Positions 9,473 to 17,493 are shown, counted from the first letter of the stretch. The stretch: 38,742 nucleotides of DNA from JAITWN01 sp034002745 (GCA_034002745.1 JAVEZY010000025.1:1-38742); one strand, 5' to 3'. Notes: generated by a model from the sequence alone, not told the origin. Made by a program: numbers and translations.

Positions 9473-10112
9473 GTCGGAGGAGGCCGCGTTCGCGCGCTGC
9501 GTGCCGTGGCAGGCGCCGGTCATGGGGCAGACGCATTCCCCGTCGCAAGCGCCGGAAGCGCGAGCGCCGGCTTTGCCCACCGCGGAGCAGATCGAGCGCA
9601 TTCAGCGCGAGGCCTGGGAAGAAGCGTATGCGCGCGGTCGCCAGGAAGGAATGGAGAAGGGCATGGCCGAGGCCCGGCAGCAGGCAAAGCGTCTGGCCGA
9701 AGCACTCGATGTGCTGGCCCATCCCCTGCGTGAGCTTGATGAGCGCGTGGTGGAGGAAGTGGTTGCGATGACGCTGGCGATCGCCCGGCATCTCGTCCGG
9801 CGCGAACTGCGCACCGATCCCGGACAGATCGTGGGTGTGGTGCAGCAGGCGGCGGCCGCTCTGCCGGTAGCAGCGCAGCGCTTGCGGGTCACGCTTCATC
9901 CGGACGATGCCGCCATCGTACGCGAGGTGCTGGGCGACGAGCAGGGCCCCGCCGCCTGGGAGATCATCGAGGATCCAGCCCTGACCCGCGGCGGTTGCCG
10001 GATCGAGACTGAACATTCGCGCATCGATGCCAGCGTCGAGCGGCGGCTTGCCGTGATCGCGGCCGAACTGCTGGGAGGAGAGAGAGCCCGTGACAGCGAG
10101 CGCGCGGACTGA
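9465..10112 (+). CDS. fliH: Flagellar export ATPase regulator FliH
   Basis: This 215-residue protein regulates the FliI ATPase and tethers it to the motor C-ring through FliN. Family features are a variable N-terminus rich in proline and alanine, then 'EAWEEAYARGRQEGMEKGMAEA' (about residues 50-70) with the spaced glycines typical of the FliH GxxxG helix, and a C-terminal domain resembling V-ATPase subunit E ('VVAMTLAIARHLVRRELRTDP'). The start at 9465 was preferred to the upstream in-frame ATG at 9441, which lies deep inside fliG, because GGCGGAGAGGA lies just before it. It overlaps fliI by 23 nt. Confidence 0.92.
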   Translation: MSRSEEAAFARCVPWQAPVMGQTHSPSQAPEARAPALPTAEQIERIQREAWEEAYARGRQEGMEKGMAEARQQAKRLAEALDVLAHPLRELDERVVEEVVAMTLAIARHLVRRELRTDPGQIVGVVQQAAAALPVAAQRLRVTLHPDDAAIVREVLGDEQGPAAWEIIEDPALTRGGCRIETEHSRIDASVERRLAVIAAELLGGERARDSERAD

Positions 10113-11466
10113 GCGCAGCGCCGTTTGGCGTGAGCGTCTGGCAGCGGAGCGTGCGCGACTCGATGCGCCGCGACCCCTCATCGTCGAGGGCAAGGTGACG
10201 CGCATGGTCGGCCTGACCCTGGAGGCGGTGGGTTGCCAGGCCGCGATCGGCGATCGCTGCCTGGTGGAGACACCGAGCGGCGGTGCGCTCGACGCAGAGG
10301 TGGTCGGTTTCGCCGGCGAACGCACCTTCCTCATGCCGAGCGGAGACATGCGCGGGCTGACGCCGAATGCGCGCGTGGTGCCGACCGGCAGCGTGTACGC
10401 TGCTGCTGTCGGCCCCGGGCTGCTGGGGCGCGTCATCGACGGTACCGGACGTCCGCTCGATGGCCGCGGGCCGGTGCGCACCGATGCCTCGTGGCCGCTG
10501 CTGGGGCGCCCGATCAATCCGCTCGACCGGCGTGTGATCAGCGAGCCTCTGGATGTCGGCGTCCGCGCCATCAACGGGTTGCTCACCATCGGCCGTGGCC
10601 AGCGCATGGGTCTGTTCGCCGGCAGCGGCGTGGGCAAGAGCGTGCTGCTCGGCATGATGACGCGCTACACCGATGCCGACGTGATCGTCGTCGGGCTGGT
10701 GGGCGAGCGCGGCCGCGAAGTCAAGGAATTCACCGATCGCATCCTCGGCTCCGAGGGCCTGTCGCGCTCGGTGGTGGTGGCGACACCGGCGGATACGCCG
10801 CCCATGCTGCGCCTGCACGGCGCCATGCTGGCGACCAGCATCGCAGAATATTTCCGTGATCGCGGCATGAAGGTGCTGCTGCTGATGGATTCTCTGACCC
10901 GTTTTGCGCAGGCGCAGCGCGAGGTGGCGCTCGCCATCGGCGAGCCGCCGGCGACGCGCGGCTATCCGCCTTCGGTCTTCGCCAAGCTGCCACAGCTGGT
11001 CGAACGCGCCGGCAACGGCGCCGGCAGCGGCTCGATCACCGGCATCTATACCGTGCTCGCCGAGGGTGATGATCAGCAGGATCCGATCGCCGACTGCGCG
11101 CGCGCTATCCTCGACGGCCACATCGTGCTGTCGCGCGATATTGCCGAGACGGGCCAGTATCCCGCCATCGACATCGAGGCTTCCATCAGCCGCGTGATGA
11201 GCGAAGTGGTGAGCGAGGAGCATCGGCGCTCGGCGCTGCGCTTCAAGCAGATCTATTCGACCTATCGCAAGAACCGCGATCTGATCAGCGTCGGCGCCTA
11301 CGCGCGCGGCAGTGATCCGCGCATCGACGAGGCGATCGAGTACTGGCCACGCCTGCTGCGCTTCCTGCAGCAGGACCGCCACGAGCAGGTGGATCTGACC
11401 GCCGGTCTCAAGCAGCTTGCAGATGTCCTGGCCGACGGCGGACCGGCGAAACGTAAGCCCAACTGA
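10090..11466 (+). CDS. fliI: Flagellar protein export ATPase FliI
   Basis: This 458-residue ATPase energises type III export of rod, hook and filament subunits at the cytoplasmic membrane. The Walker A sequence AGSGVGKS spans residues 177-184, Walker B is 'VLLLMDSLTRFAQAQREVALA', and the family block 'GEPPATRGYPPSVFAKLPQLVERAG' follows. Length and order agree with an F1-beta-like fold. The start codon is GTG at 10090, with GGGAGGAG about 10 nt upstream, inside the end of fliH. Downstream, 77 bp without coding content separate it from fliJ. Confidence 0.96.
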   Translation: MTASARTERSAVWRERLAAERARLDAPRPLIVEGKVTRMVGLTLEAVGCQAAIGDRCLVETPSGGALDAEVVGFAGERTFLMPSGDMRGLTPNARVVPTGSVYAAAVGPGLLGRVIDGTGRPLDGRGPVRTDASWPLLGRPINPLDRRVISEPLDVGVRAINGLLTIGRGQRMGLFAGSGVGKSVLLGMMTRYTDADVIVVGLVGERGREVKEFTDRILGSEGLSRSVVVATPADTPPMLRLHGAMLATSIAEYFRDRGMKVLLLMDSLTRFAQAQREVALAIGEPPATRGYPPSVFAKLPQLVERAGNGAGSGSITGIYTVLAEGDDQQDPIADCARAILDGHIVLSRDIAETGQYPAIDIEASISRVMSEVVSEEHRRSALRFKQIYSTYRKNRDLISVGAYARGSDPRIDEAIEYWPRLLRFLQQDRHEQVDLTAGLKQLADVLADGGPAKRKPN

Positions 11467-11481
11467 ACCCTGGCCGCGCAG

Positions 11482-11495
11482 GGCGGATAGCCGCC
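11482..11495 (+). other. Small GC-rich hairpin between fliI and fliJ
   Basis: GGCGG (11482-11486) and CCGCC (11491-11495) pair around an ATAG loop, 15 nt after the fliI stop. There is no run of T after it, so it is not a convincing terminator. It might stabilise the upstream message or reduce read-through. It may also be a chance pairing in GC-rich DNA. Confidence 0.25.
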
Positions 11496-11543
11496 GGCTT
11501 TCCGTTCCATGGGCGAGCTCGCGATACGAGGATGTGATCGGAG

Positions 11544-11984
11544 ATGGTGAAATCGGAACGCATGCAGACCGTCGCGGGGCTGGCCCGGGATCGCGAGGAT
11601 CAGGCGGCGGCGGCGCTCGCGCAGCTGCGGCAGCAGGAGGAAGAACAGTCGCGACGCCTGGAGGAGCTGTGCAGCTTTCGCCGGGAATATCAGGATCGCA
11701 TGGAGCAGCTCGGCCGGCAGGGGATCGGCATTCAGTTGCTGAATCAGTACCGCGGTTTCAGTGCCCGCCTGTCGGATGCCATCGATCAGCAGCAGCGCCT
11801 GGTGGAGGAAGTGCGCAGGCGCCTCGAACAGCAGCGGCGATCCTGGGGCGAGGCGAGCGCCAAGCGCCGCGCTCTCGATGAAACGGTGACGCGCTTGCGC
11901 GGCGAGGAGCGGGCGGAGTATCTGCGCCGCGAACAGCGCGAGTTCGACGATCGCGCGCAGCGGACGCAATCGAATCTGGAATGA
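11544..11984 (+). CDS. fliJ: Flagellar export protein FliJ
   Basis: This 146-residue, almost wholly helical coiled-coil protein fits FliJ, the central stalk of the FliI ATPase ring that links ATP hydrolysis to the FlhA gate. The N-terminal 'MQTVAGLARDREDQAAAALAQLRQQEEEQSRRLEEL' pattern is typical, as is the length. The start is uncertain: GGAG abuts the ATG at 11544, and either the GTG of the next codon or the ATG at 11562 could be used. Only 9 nt separate the stop from the strong sigma-54 site of fliK, so fliE-to-fliJ looks like one transcription unit with fliK starting another. Confidence 0.88.
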   Translation: MVKSERMQTVAGLARDREDQAAAALAQLRQQEEEQSRRLEELCSFRREYQDRMEQLGRQGIGIQLLNQYRGFSARLSDAIDQQQRLVEEVRRRLEQQRRSWGEASAKRRALDETVTRLRGEERAEYLRREQREFDDRAQRTQSNLE

Positions 11985-11993
11985 ATTCGTCGC

Positions 11994-12009
11994 TGGCACG
12001 ATAGTTGCC
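11994..12009 (+). promoter_or_regulatory. Sigma-54 (RpoN) promoter of fliK
   Basis: TGGCACGATAGTTGCC matches TGGCACG-N4-TTGC(A/T) at 11 of 12 defined positions; only the last base differs. GG (11995-11996) and GC (12007-12008) are 10 bp apart. Transcription would start near 12020 and leave a 66-nt leader before the GTG at 12086. Confidence 0.83.
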
Positions 12010-12085
12010 GTTGTCTGCCAGCCCATTAACCCATGAGCCCATTGGCGGCAGTCGTGACAAGCAACATCTGAAGAGAGGATCGCCT

Positions 12086-13768
12086 GTGTCCGGTTTCCCA
12101 TCGTCGAATCTGCATTTTCCGGGCTTTCCCTCGGGCCTGCTGGCGCAGACCGAGGCTCCCTTCGGCGGTTCGCTGGAGGAGGCTGTCGCGCGGTTGCGGG
12201 ATGGCAGCCTGCCTTCGGATGAGGTCGAAGCGCTGCGCGACATGTTCGCATCGCTGCTGGCTACGGCCGATCCGGGTGCTGGTAGTCGCGCTGCGAATAG
12301 TCCGGCCCTGTCTGCGGTCACTTTCGGGTCCGACATCGAACCGGTTCCGGGCGGAATGTCGGCAGAGGTTCCGGGCGGGATGTCGGCAGAGGTTCCCGGA
12401 GCGCTCCCGGCCGATGTGCTCGCTGCGCTGGGCTTGCCGGTAGCCGGACAGAGTTTGCCGGATGCCTTGCCGGCGTCAGCGGATGCGGTGTCGCAGGCGA
12501 CGGCGCAGACGATGCCCCAGCTGTTATCCCAGCCGGTGCCGGGCACGACTGTCGCTCCGATGGATGGGTCTGAAACAGCCCCCGATGCGCTCCTGGCCGC
12601 AACCGTCGACCCCGTTGCCAATGATGCGGATGTTTCCGCCGGCAGCGGATCGCCTGCCGCTGCCGATGGACGGGCGGCGACGGCGGAGCGGTCCATGCTG
12701 CCGGCCGCGGCATGGCTCGACGGGGAGTCGGCCGCAGCTGCTGACGTTCATCTCTCCGCAAGGACGACGACCGACAGCGCCGCCACCGGGATGGAGCCGG
12801 GGGCGGTGCGGGAAGCGCAAGCCGCGGGGGAGGTCGCTGCGCTTCCCGGCTCGACGACACGCGGCGTTGCAGATGGCGCGATCGATGTCGCCGCCGCACC
12901 GGTTGCCGGCGCTTCGCAGGGTACGGGCACCGCGCCTGCGGTTGCGGCGTCCGAAGCGCCGCCCGCATCTGCTGCGGTGCAGCGACTGGCGGCGCTGCTC
13001 GCCGGGATGGAAGATGCGCAAGCGGCGGGTGAGGATGCAGCCGCGGATGATGCGTGGCTGCGCGAAGCGATGCCGCGAATCGATACCGCGCTGCAGGCGG
13101 TGCGGGGTGGGGGAGAGACGATGGCGCTGCGCGCGGGGCAGGAAGCATCCGCTTCCCCGTCCGCCGGCCTCGAGGCGTTGGCGGCGCGCCTGCTCGCGGC
13201 CGGTGATGACGCGGGCAAGCGCCAGGCCGCGTTGCAGGAGTTCAGGCAGCAACTCGCCGTCGGCAACGAAGTCGCGCCTGCGGCGCCAACCGCGCCGAAC
13301 CCCTCGGCCATGCCTGCCGCCGGCGCCGAGCGGGCACCGCCCAGCCTGCCCCTCAGTCTTCCGCTCCAGCACGAACGCTGGGGAGAGGAAGTTGGGGAGC
13401 GCGTGCGCTGGATGATCGGCCAGCAGATGCAAACGGCCGAACTGAAAATCACGCCGGCGCACCTCGGCACCATCGAGGTCCGCATCAGCATGCGCAAGGA
13501 TCAAATGCAGATCAGCTTCGCTTCGCCGCATGCTGCCGTGCGCGAGGTGCTCGAAGACGCCGCGCCGCGCCTGCGTGAAATGATGAGCGCCGCCGGCTAC
13601 GCCGGCGTGGATGTAGACGTCTCGCATCACCAGCCCTCGCGCCACAACGAAGGCGGATCGCGCCAGTGGGCGGGCGCGGCCGCCTGGGGTGACGATGAGA
13701 GCGAAGTCCAGCAGAGTACCGGCACCATCACCCCGCGCGCCAGCGGCGCTCTCGATTGCTACGCCTGA
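12086..13768 (+). CDS. fliK: Flagellar hook-length control protein FliK
   Basis: This protein of 560 residues acts as molecular ruler and switches export from hook to filament subunits. The first ~430 residues are low-complexity, rich in alanine, proline and glycine, as expected for a ruler. The conserved C-terminal domain starts near 'LQHERWGEEVGERVRWMIGQQ' and includes 'AELKITPAHLGTIEVRISM', the region that contacts FlhB. The GTG at 12086 was chosen because GAGAGGA (12073-12079) lies 6 nt upstream. The longer frame opening at 12005 starts inside the -12 element of the promoter and cannot be translated from that transcript. An internal 24-bp tandem repeat is listed separately. Confidence 0.9.
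   Translation: MSGFPSSNLHFPGFPSGLLAQTEAPFGGSLEEAVARLRDGSLPSDEVEALRDMFASLLATADPGAGSRAANSPALSAVTFGSDIEPVPGGMSAEVPGGMSAEVPGALPADVLAALGLPVAGQSLPDALPASADAVSQATAQTMPQLLSQPVPGTTVAPMDGSETAPDALLAATVDPVANDADVSAGSGSPAAADGRAATAERSMLPAAAWLDGESAAAADVHLSARTTTDSAATGMEPGAVREAQAAGEVAALPGSTTRGVADGAIDVAAAPVAGASQGTGTAPAVAASEAPPASAAVQRLAALLAGMEDAQAAGEDAAADDAWLREAMPRIDTALQAVRGGGETMALRAGQEASASPSAGLEALAARLLAAGDDAGKRQAALQEFRQQLAVGNEVAPAAPTAPNPSAMPAAGAERAPPSLPLSLPLQHERWGEEVGERVRWMIGQQMQTAELKITPAHLGTIEVRISMRKDQMQISFASPHAAVREVLEDAAPRLREMMSAAGYAGVDVDVSHHQPSRHNEGGSRQWAGAAAWGDDESEVQQSTGTITPRASGALDCYA
12343..12399 (+). repeat. 24-bp in-frame tandem repeat in fliK
   Basis: Two adjacent 24-bp units (12343-12366 and 12367-12390) differ at a single base and are followed by a partial third. 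They encode two copies of an eight-residue unit read as V-P-G-G-M-S-A-E. The unit length is a multiple of three, so copy-number changes would lengthen or shorten the ruler without a frameshift. Confidence 0.85.
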
Positions 13769-13772
13769 AGGC

Positions 13773-13986
13773 AGGGTCAGACCCCGTGTCCTTGGCGAGA
13801 AGCGCCGGGACGGTTTGGGGTCAGACCCCGTAGTTTCGCCCGTTCTGACAGCCGCTTGCGGCGCTTGGGGTCAGACCCCTTGTCGTTGGCGAGAAGCGCC
13901 GGGACGGTTTGGGGTCTGACCCCGAAGTTTCGTCCGTTCTGACAGCCGTTTGCAGCGGTTGGGGTCTGACCCTGCGGTCTTTGGCG
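13773..13986. repeat. REP-like array: five GGGGTC(A/T)GACCCC palindromes in a 94-bp tandem repeat
   Basis: Palindromes lie at 13774-13785, 13817-13829, 13867-13879, 13911-13923 and 13961-13972. The spacing alternates between 44 and 50 bp, so the whole is a 94-bp unit repeated a little over twice (13773-13866, 13867-13960, then a partial copy). Each unit also holds a GGCG-AGAAG-CGCC hairpin. The first three palindromes have TCAGA at the centre and the last two TCTGA. This palindrome type is widely scattered in proteobacterial intergenic DNA, often as REP elements linked to RAYT transposases; none is seen here. The array starts 5 bp after the fliK stop and may stabilise or terminate that transcript. 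The remaining 13987-14132 shows no gene. Confidence 0.9.
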
Positions 13987-14132
13987 CTGGGGTGTTGGAG
14001 GTCTGGCCTCGCGGTGGCTGTTTGGCGGCCATGATCGGGGATGTGCGTCTTTGGCAGTCAAATTCCCGCCGTGGCGCGATGCGACGGTTTCAAGCTGCTG
14101 TTTCCCCTTCAGATTTCATCTCTCTATCAGGC

Positions 14133-14148
14133 TGGCACAGGCATTGCT
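14133..14148 (+). promoter_or_regulatory. Sigma-54 (RpoN) promoter of the fliL-flhB operon
   Basis: TGGCACAGGCATTGCT matches the -24/-12 consensus at 11 of 12 defined positions, with GG (14134-14135) and GC (14146-14147) exactly 10 bp apart. Transcription would start near 14159, leaving a 48-nt leader before the fliL ATG at 14207. It is the first promoter-like site after the REP-like array. Confidence 0.85.
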
Positions 14149-14206
14149 AAGGACTGCTCACAGCGAGTATTGCCACGCTGATGTCATCAACAATGAGGGG
14201 GTATAC

Positions 14207-14743
14207 ATGGCGATAGACCAGACCATCGACGAGGAACCGGAGGCCGCGGCCTCCGCAGCACGCAAGCCGGGCATTGGCCGGACTGTGCTTCTCGTGCTGA
14301 CGGCGTTGCTCCTGGTCGGCATCAGCGTCGGCGCGACGCTGTTCATGGCAGGGATGCTGGGAGGTGGCGCGGCAATATCCGATTCGGCCCCTGCCGCCGA
14401 CAATGCGGGCGCCCAGGCCAAGCGGTCGCCGATCTACATGGAATTCGGCGAGCCCTTCGTCGTGAATTTCGTCGAAGGCAATCAGATTCGCTACCTGCAG
14501 GTCCGGATCGAGGGCATGACGCGTGATCCGTCCATTCCGGCCCATGTCAGCAAGCATCTGCCGCGGATCCGCAACAACCTGGTGTTCATGTTCAGCGGCT
14601 TCGACTACGCCTCGCTCGGCACCGTCGCCGGCAAGCAGCGCATCCGCGACGAGGCGCTCGCCGAGGTGCAGAACGTGCTGCGACAGGAGATCGGCGACGC
14701 CGGCGTAGAGGCAATCTACTTCACCAGCTTCGTCATGCAATAG
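14207..14743 (+). CDS. fliL: Flagellar basal-body-associated protein FliL
   Basis: This 178-residue single-pass inner-membrane protein surrounds the stators and supports torque. A short charged cytoplasmic N-terminus (1-24) precedes one membrane segment (about 26-50, 'TVLLVLTALLLVGISVGATLFMAGML'), and the periplasmic domain has the typical 'FVVNFVEGNQIRYLQVRIEGMTRDP' and ends in 'AIYFTSFVMQ'. The ATG at 14207 has GAGGGG 6 nt upstream and lies after the sigma-54 start site. The frame is open back to 14051, but that extension precedes the promoter and is not coding. fliM follows 10 bp later. Confidence 0.94.
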   Translation: MAIDQTIDEEPEAAASAARKPGIGRTVLLVLTALLLVGISVGATLFMAGMLGGGAAISDSAPAADNAGAQAKRSPIYMEFGEPFVVNFVEGNQIRYLQVRIEGMTRDPSIPAHVSKHLPRIRNNLVFMFSGFDYASLGTVAGKQRIRDEALAEVQNVLRQEIGDAGVEAIYFTSFVMQ

Positions 14744-14753
14744 GGCATGGGCC

Positions 14754-15767
14754 ATGGCCGTCAACGATCTGCTTACCCAGGATGAAATCGATGCGCTGCT
14801 GCACGGCGTATCGAGCGGCGATGTCGAGACCGAGGACGATCGTCCGTTCGTCGAGGGGGAGGTCACAGAATACGATTTCACCGGCCAGGACCGCATCGTG
14901 CGGGCGCGCCTGCCGACGCTGGAGATGGTCAACGAGCGCTACGCGCGGCAGCTGCGGTTGAGCTTCTTCAATATGCTCCGTCGCACCACCGAGATTACCG
15001 CCGGCCCCGTGCAGATGGTGAAGTTCTCGGAGTACGCCCACAGTCTGTTCGTGCCGGCCAGCCTCAATCTGGTGCGTATCCCTCCCCTCAAGGGGACCGC
15101 GCTGATGGTGATCGACCCCAATCTGGTCTTTTCCGTCGTGGACAATTTCTTTGGTGGAGACGGCCGCTTCCATGCCAAGGTGGAGGGGCGCGAGTTCACG
15201 CCCACCGAGCAGCGCATCATCAAGCTGATTCTCGATCTGGCATTCCGCGAACTGCGCGAAGCATGGAGCCCGGTGCTGCCGATCGACGTCGATTTCCTCA
15301 ACATGGAGGTCAACCCGAGCTTCGCCAATATCGTCAGCCCGAGCGAAGTGGTAGTGGTCTGTCCTTTCCATGTCGAGGTCGAGGGCGGTGGCGGCGACAT
15401 GCATGTCACCATGCCGTATTCGATGATCGAGCCGATCCGTGAGCTGCTGGAAACGCGTGTCCAGGCGGATCGGGATACGCGTGACGAGCGCTGGCTGCAG
15501 GCGCTGCGCAGTGAGCTGATGGATGCCGACGTGGAGGTGTCCAGCGTGCTGTCCGAGCTGCAGATGACGGTGAGCGACATCTCGCGCCTCAAGGCCGGTG
15601 ACATCATCCCCATCGATCCGCCGGAAACGGTGATGGCCATGGTCGAGAACATCCCCTTCATGCGCGGAGTGCTCGGCAATTCCGACGGTCGCCACGCCAT
15701 CAAAGTCACCGAGATCATCGCGGGCCAGACCGGCCGCCAACTGACAACCGTACGGGGAGTGCAGTGA
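14754..15767 (+). CDS. fliM: Flagellar motor switch protein FliM
   Basis: This 337-residue C-ring protein receives the CheY-phosphate signal that reverses rotation. The N-terminal CheY-binding peptide is intact, with LLTQDEIDALL at residues 6-16. The middle domain (about 45-235) holds the FliG-contact 'FFGGDGRF' loop, and the C-terminal SpoA domain (about 250-325) pairs with FliN. The preserved CheY peptide implies that chemotaxis genes exist elsewhere in the genome, since none is in this window. The stop shares its last base with the preferred fliN ATG. Confidence 0.96.
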   Translation: MAVNDLLTQDEIDALLHGVSSGDVETEDDRPFVEGEVTEYDFTGQDRIVRARLPTLEMVNERYARQLRLSFFNMLRRTTEITAGPVQMVKFSEYAHSLFVPASLNLVRIPPLKGTALMVIDPNLVFSVVDNFFGGDGRFHAKVEGREFTPTEQRIIKLILDLAFRELREAWSPVLPIDVDFLNMEVNPSFANIVSPSEVVVVCPFHVEVEGGGGDMHVTMPYSMIEPIRELLETRVQADRDTRDERWLQALRSELMDADVEVSSVLSELQMTVSDISRLKAGDIIPIDPPETVMAMVENIPFMRGVLGNSDGRHAIKVTEIIAGQTGRQLTTVRGVQ

Positions 15768-16123
15768 TGAACGATGCAAATATGAGCGGCGCGCAAGAGT
15801 CCGACATCGCACGTGCCGACTTCGCCGATCTGGAGGCGGATGCCGCCATCGGAGACATCGGCGCCAACAGCCTCGACATGGTTCTGGACATTCCGGTCAC
15901 CGTCGCGGTGGAGATCGGACGCACCCGCATTTCGATCAGCGATCTGCTCAAGCTGAACCAGGGTTCCGTCGTCGAGCTCGATCGCCTGGCCGGTGAACCG
16001 ATGGATATCACCGTCAACGGCACGCTGATCGCGCACGGCGAGGTGGTGGTGGTGAACGAGAAGTTCGGGGTGCGCCTGACCGATGTGGTCAGCGCTCCGG
16101 AGCGGGTGCGGAAGCTGAAGTGA
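15767..16123 (+). CDS. fliN: Flagellar motor switch protein FliN
   Basis: This protein of 118 residues forms the lower C-ring with FliM and docks FliH-FliI. The C-terminal SpoA domain is clear: 'MVLDIPVTVAVEIGRTRISISDLLKLNQGSVVELDRLAGEPMDI' and 'VNEKFGVRLTDVV'. The N-terminal 40 residues are acidic and variable. The ATG at 15767 was chosen over the GTG one codon earlier because GGGGAG (15754-15759) gives a 7-nt spacing. fliO begins one base after the stop. Confidence 0.95.
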   Translation: MNDANMSGAQESDIARADFADLEADAAIGDIGANSLDMVLDIPVTVAVEIGRTRISISDLLKLNQGSVVELDRLAGEPMDITVNGTLIAHGEVVVVNEKFGVRLTDVVSAPERVRKLK

Positions 16124-16124
16124 A

Positions 16125-16478
16125 ATGAGCGCCGAACCGCTGTCACTCGCCGCCGTTCTGCAGATCGTCACCGCGCTGGCGCTGGTTACCGCGCTCATCG
16201 TGGGCGCCGCCTGGGCCATGCGCCGCTTCGGCCGTCTGCCGGGCGGCGGCTATTCCCGTCTGCGCATGATCGGGGGAATCCATCTCGGCCAGCGCGAGCG
16301 CATCATCGTGCTGCAGGCGGGCGACGAGCGCCTGGTGATCGGCGTGACGCCGGGCTGCATCCGCACGCTGCATGTGATGCCGCACAGCGAGGACGAGGCC
16401 GAGGAGCCGGCGACCCCGGGGGCCGGCGGCTTCCTCGGGCGGCTGAACCGAGAACTGGCGGGAAGGGCGGGCCGATGA
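16125..16478 (+). CDS. fliO: Flagellar export-gate assembly protein FliO
   Basis: This 117-residue protein has a membrane segment near the N-terminus (about 9-30, 'LQIVTALALVTALIVGAAWAM') and a small cytoplasmic domain with the FliO pattern 'GGIHLGQRERIIVLQAGDERLVIGVTPG'. FliO helps FliP fold and assemble into the export gate. FliO is poorly conserved, but the position between fliN and fliP and the motif make the call safe. Its end overlaps fliP by 4 nt (ATGA). Confidence 0.92.
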   Translation: MSAEPLSLAAVLQIVTALALVTALIVGAAWAMRRFGRLPGGGYSRLRMIGGIHLGQRERIIVLQAGDERLVIGVTPGCIRTLHVMPHSEDEAEEPATPGAGGFLGRLNRELAGRAGR

Positions 16479-17215
16479 TCAAGCGAATCCTGGCGCTCCT
16501 CATCGCCTGCGCGCCCTGCGGCGTTGCGTGGGCGGACGCGGGGTTGGCCGCCGTTTCCGTGACCACCGCCGACGATGGCAGCCAGACCTATTCCCTGAGT
16601 CTGCAGATCCTGGCCCTGATGACCATGATGTCGATGATGCCGGCCGGGCTCATGATGATGACCTCGTTCACGCGCATCATCATCGTGCTCGCGATCCTGC
16701 GTCAGGCGCTGGGTACGGTGCAGACGCCGAGCACGCAGATCCTGATCGGCCTCGCGCTGTTCCTTACCGTGTTCATCATGATGCCGGTGTTCAACGAAGC
16801 GTACCGCACCGGGGTCACGCCCTACCTGAATGAGGAGATTGGCATGCAGGATGCGCTCGAGCAGGGCGCCAAGCCGTTCCGCGAGTTCATGCTGCATCAG
16901 ACCCGGGATAGCGACATCGGCCTGTTCGCCGAGATTTCGGGCGCCGGAGAGATGGAGTCGCGCGAGGAGGTGCCGTTCTCGCTCCTGATGCCGGCATTCG
17001 TCACCAGCGAGCTCAAGACCGCGTTCCAGATCGGCTTCCTGATCTTCATTCCCTTCCTGATCATCGATCTGGTCGTCGCCAGCGTGCTGATGTCGATGGG
17101 TATGATGATGCTGTCCCCGCTTATCGTGTCGCTGCCGTTCAAGATCATGCTGTTCGTGATGGTGGACGGCTGGTCGCTCATTCTCGGCACGCTCGCTTCG
17201 AGCTTTCTCTGGTAG
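16475..17215 (+). CDS. fliP: Flagellar type III export gate protein FliP
   Basis: This 246-residue inner-membrane protein forms the export pore with FliQ and FliR. A cleavable signal peptide (about 1-21, ending 'GVAWADA') precedes four membrane segments. Family blocks are 'MPAGLMMMTSFTRIIIVLAILRQALGTVQTP', 'PFSLLMPAFVTSELKTAFQIGFLIFIPFLIIDLVVASVLMSMGM' and 'LPFKIMLFVMVDGWSLILGTLASSF'. The methionine-rich 'MTMMSMM' run belongs to the gate gasket region. Start and length agree with the family. Confidence 0.97.
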   Translation: MIKRILALLIACAPCGVAWADAGLAAVSVTTADDGSQTYSLSLQILALMTMMSMMPAGLMMMTSFTRIIIVLAILRQALGTVQTPSTQILIGLALFLTVFIMMPVFNEAYRTGVTPYLNEEIGMQDALEQGAKPFREFMLHQTRDSDIGLFAEISGAGEMESREEVPFSLLMPAFVTSELKTAFQIGFLIFIPFLIIDLVVASVLMSMGMMMLSPLIVSLPFKIMLFVMVDGWSLILGTLASSFLW

Positions 17216-17223
17216 GGGGCGCC

Positions 17224-17493
17224 ATGACTCCGGAAACCGTGATTGCCATCGGTCAGAACGCGCTCTACGTGACATCGGTGATCATCGCCCTGCTGCTGTT
17301 GCCCGCGCTCGGTGTCGGCCTGCTGGTGAGCATGTTCCAGGCGGCGACCCAGATCAACGAACAGACGCTGAGCTTCATTCCCAAGCTGTTCGTCGTCATT
17401 GCCGTGCTCTTCATCGGCGGTCACTGGATCCTGGCCACGCTGATCGACTACATGACGCGGCTGCTGAACGACATTCCGTCCCTCATCGGTTGA
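17224..17493 (+). CDS. fliQ: Flagellar export gate protein FliQ
   Basis: This small 89-residue protein has two membrane hairpin segments and the family pattern 'VSMFQAATQINEQTLSFIPKL'. Four copies surround the FliP-FliR pore in the inner membrane. A GGGGGC purine-rich stretch precedes the ATG. It sits 8 bp after fliP and 9 bp before fliR. Confidence 0.96.
   Translation: MTPETVIAIGQNALYVTSVIIALLLLPALGVGLLVSMFQAATQINEQTLSFIPKLFVVIAVLFIGGHWILATLIDYMTRLLNDIPSLIG

Noticed and set aside
12005..12085. N-terminal extension of fliK from a TTG codon
   Set aside because: The TTG lies within the -12 element of a near-perfect sigma-54 promoter, and no ribosome-binding site precedes it.
14051..14206. N-terminal extension of fliL
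   Set aside because: It precedes the sigma-54 transcription start, lacks FliL similarity, and the ATG at 14207 has a good ribosome-binding site.
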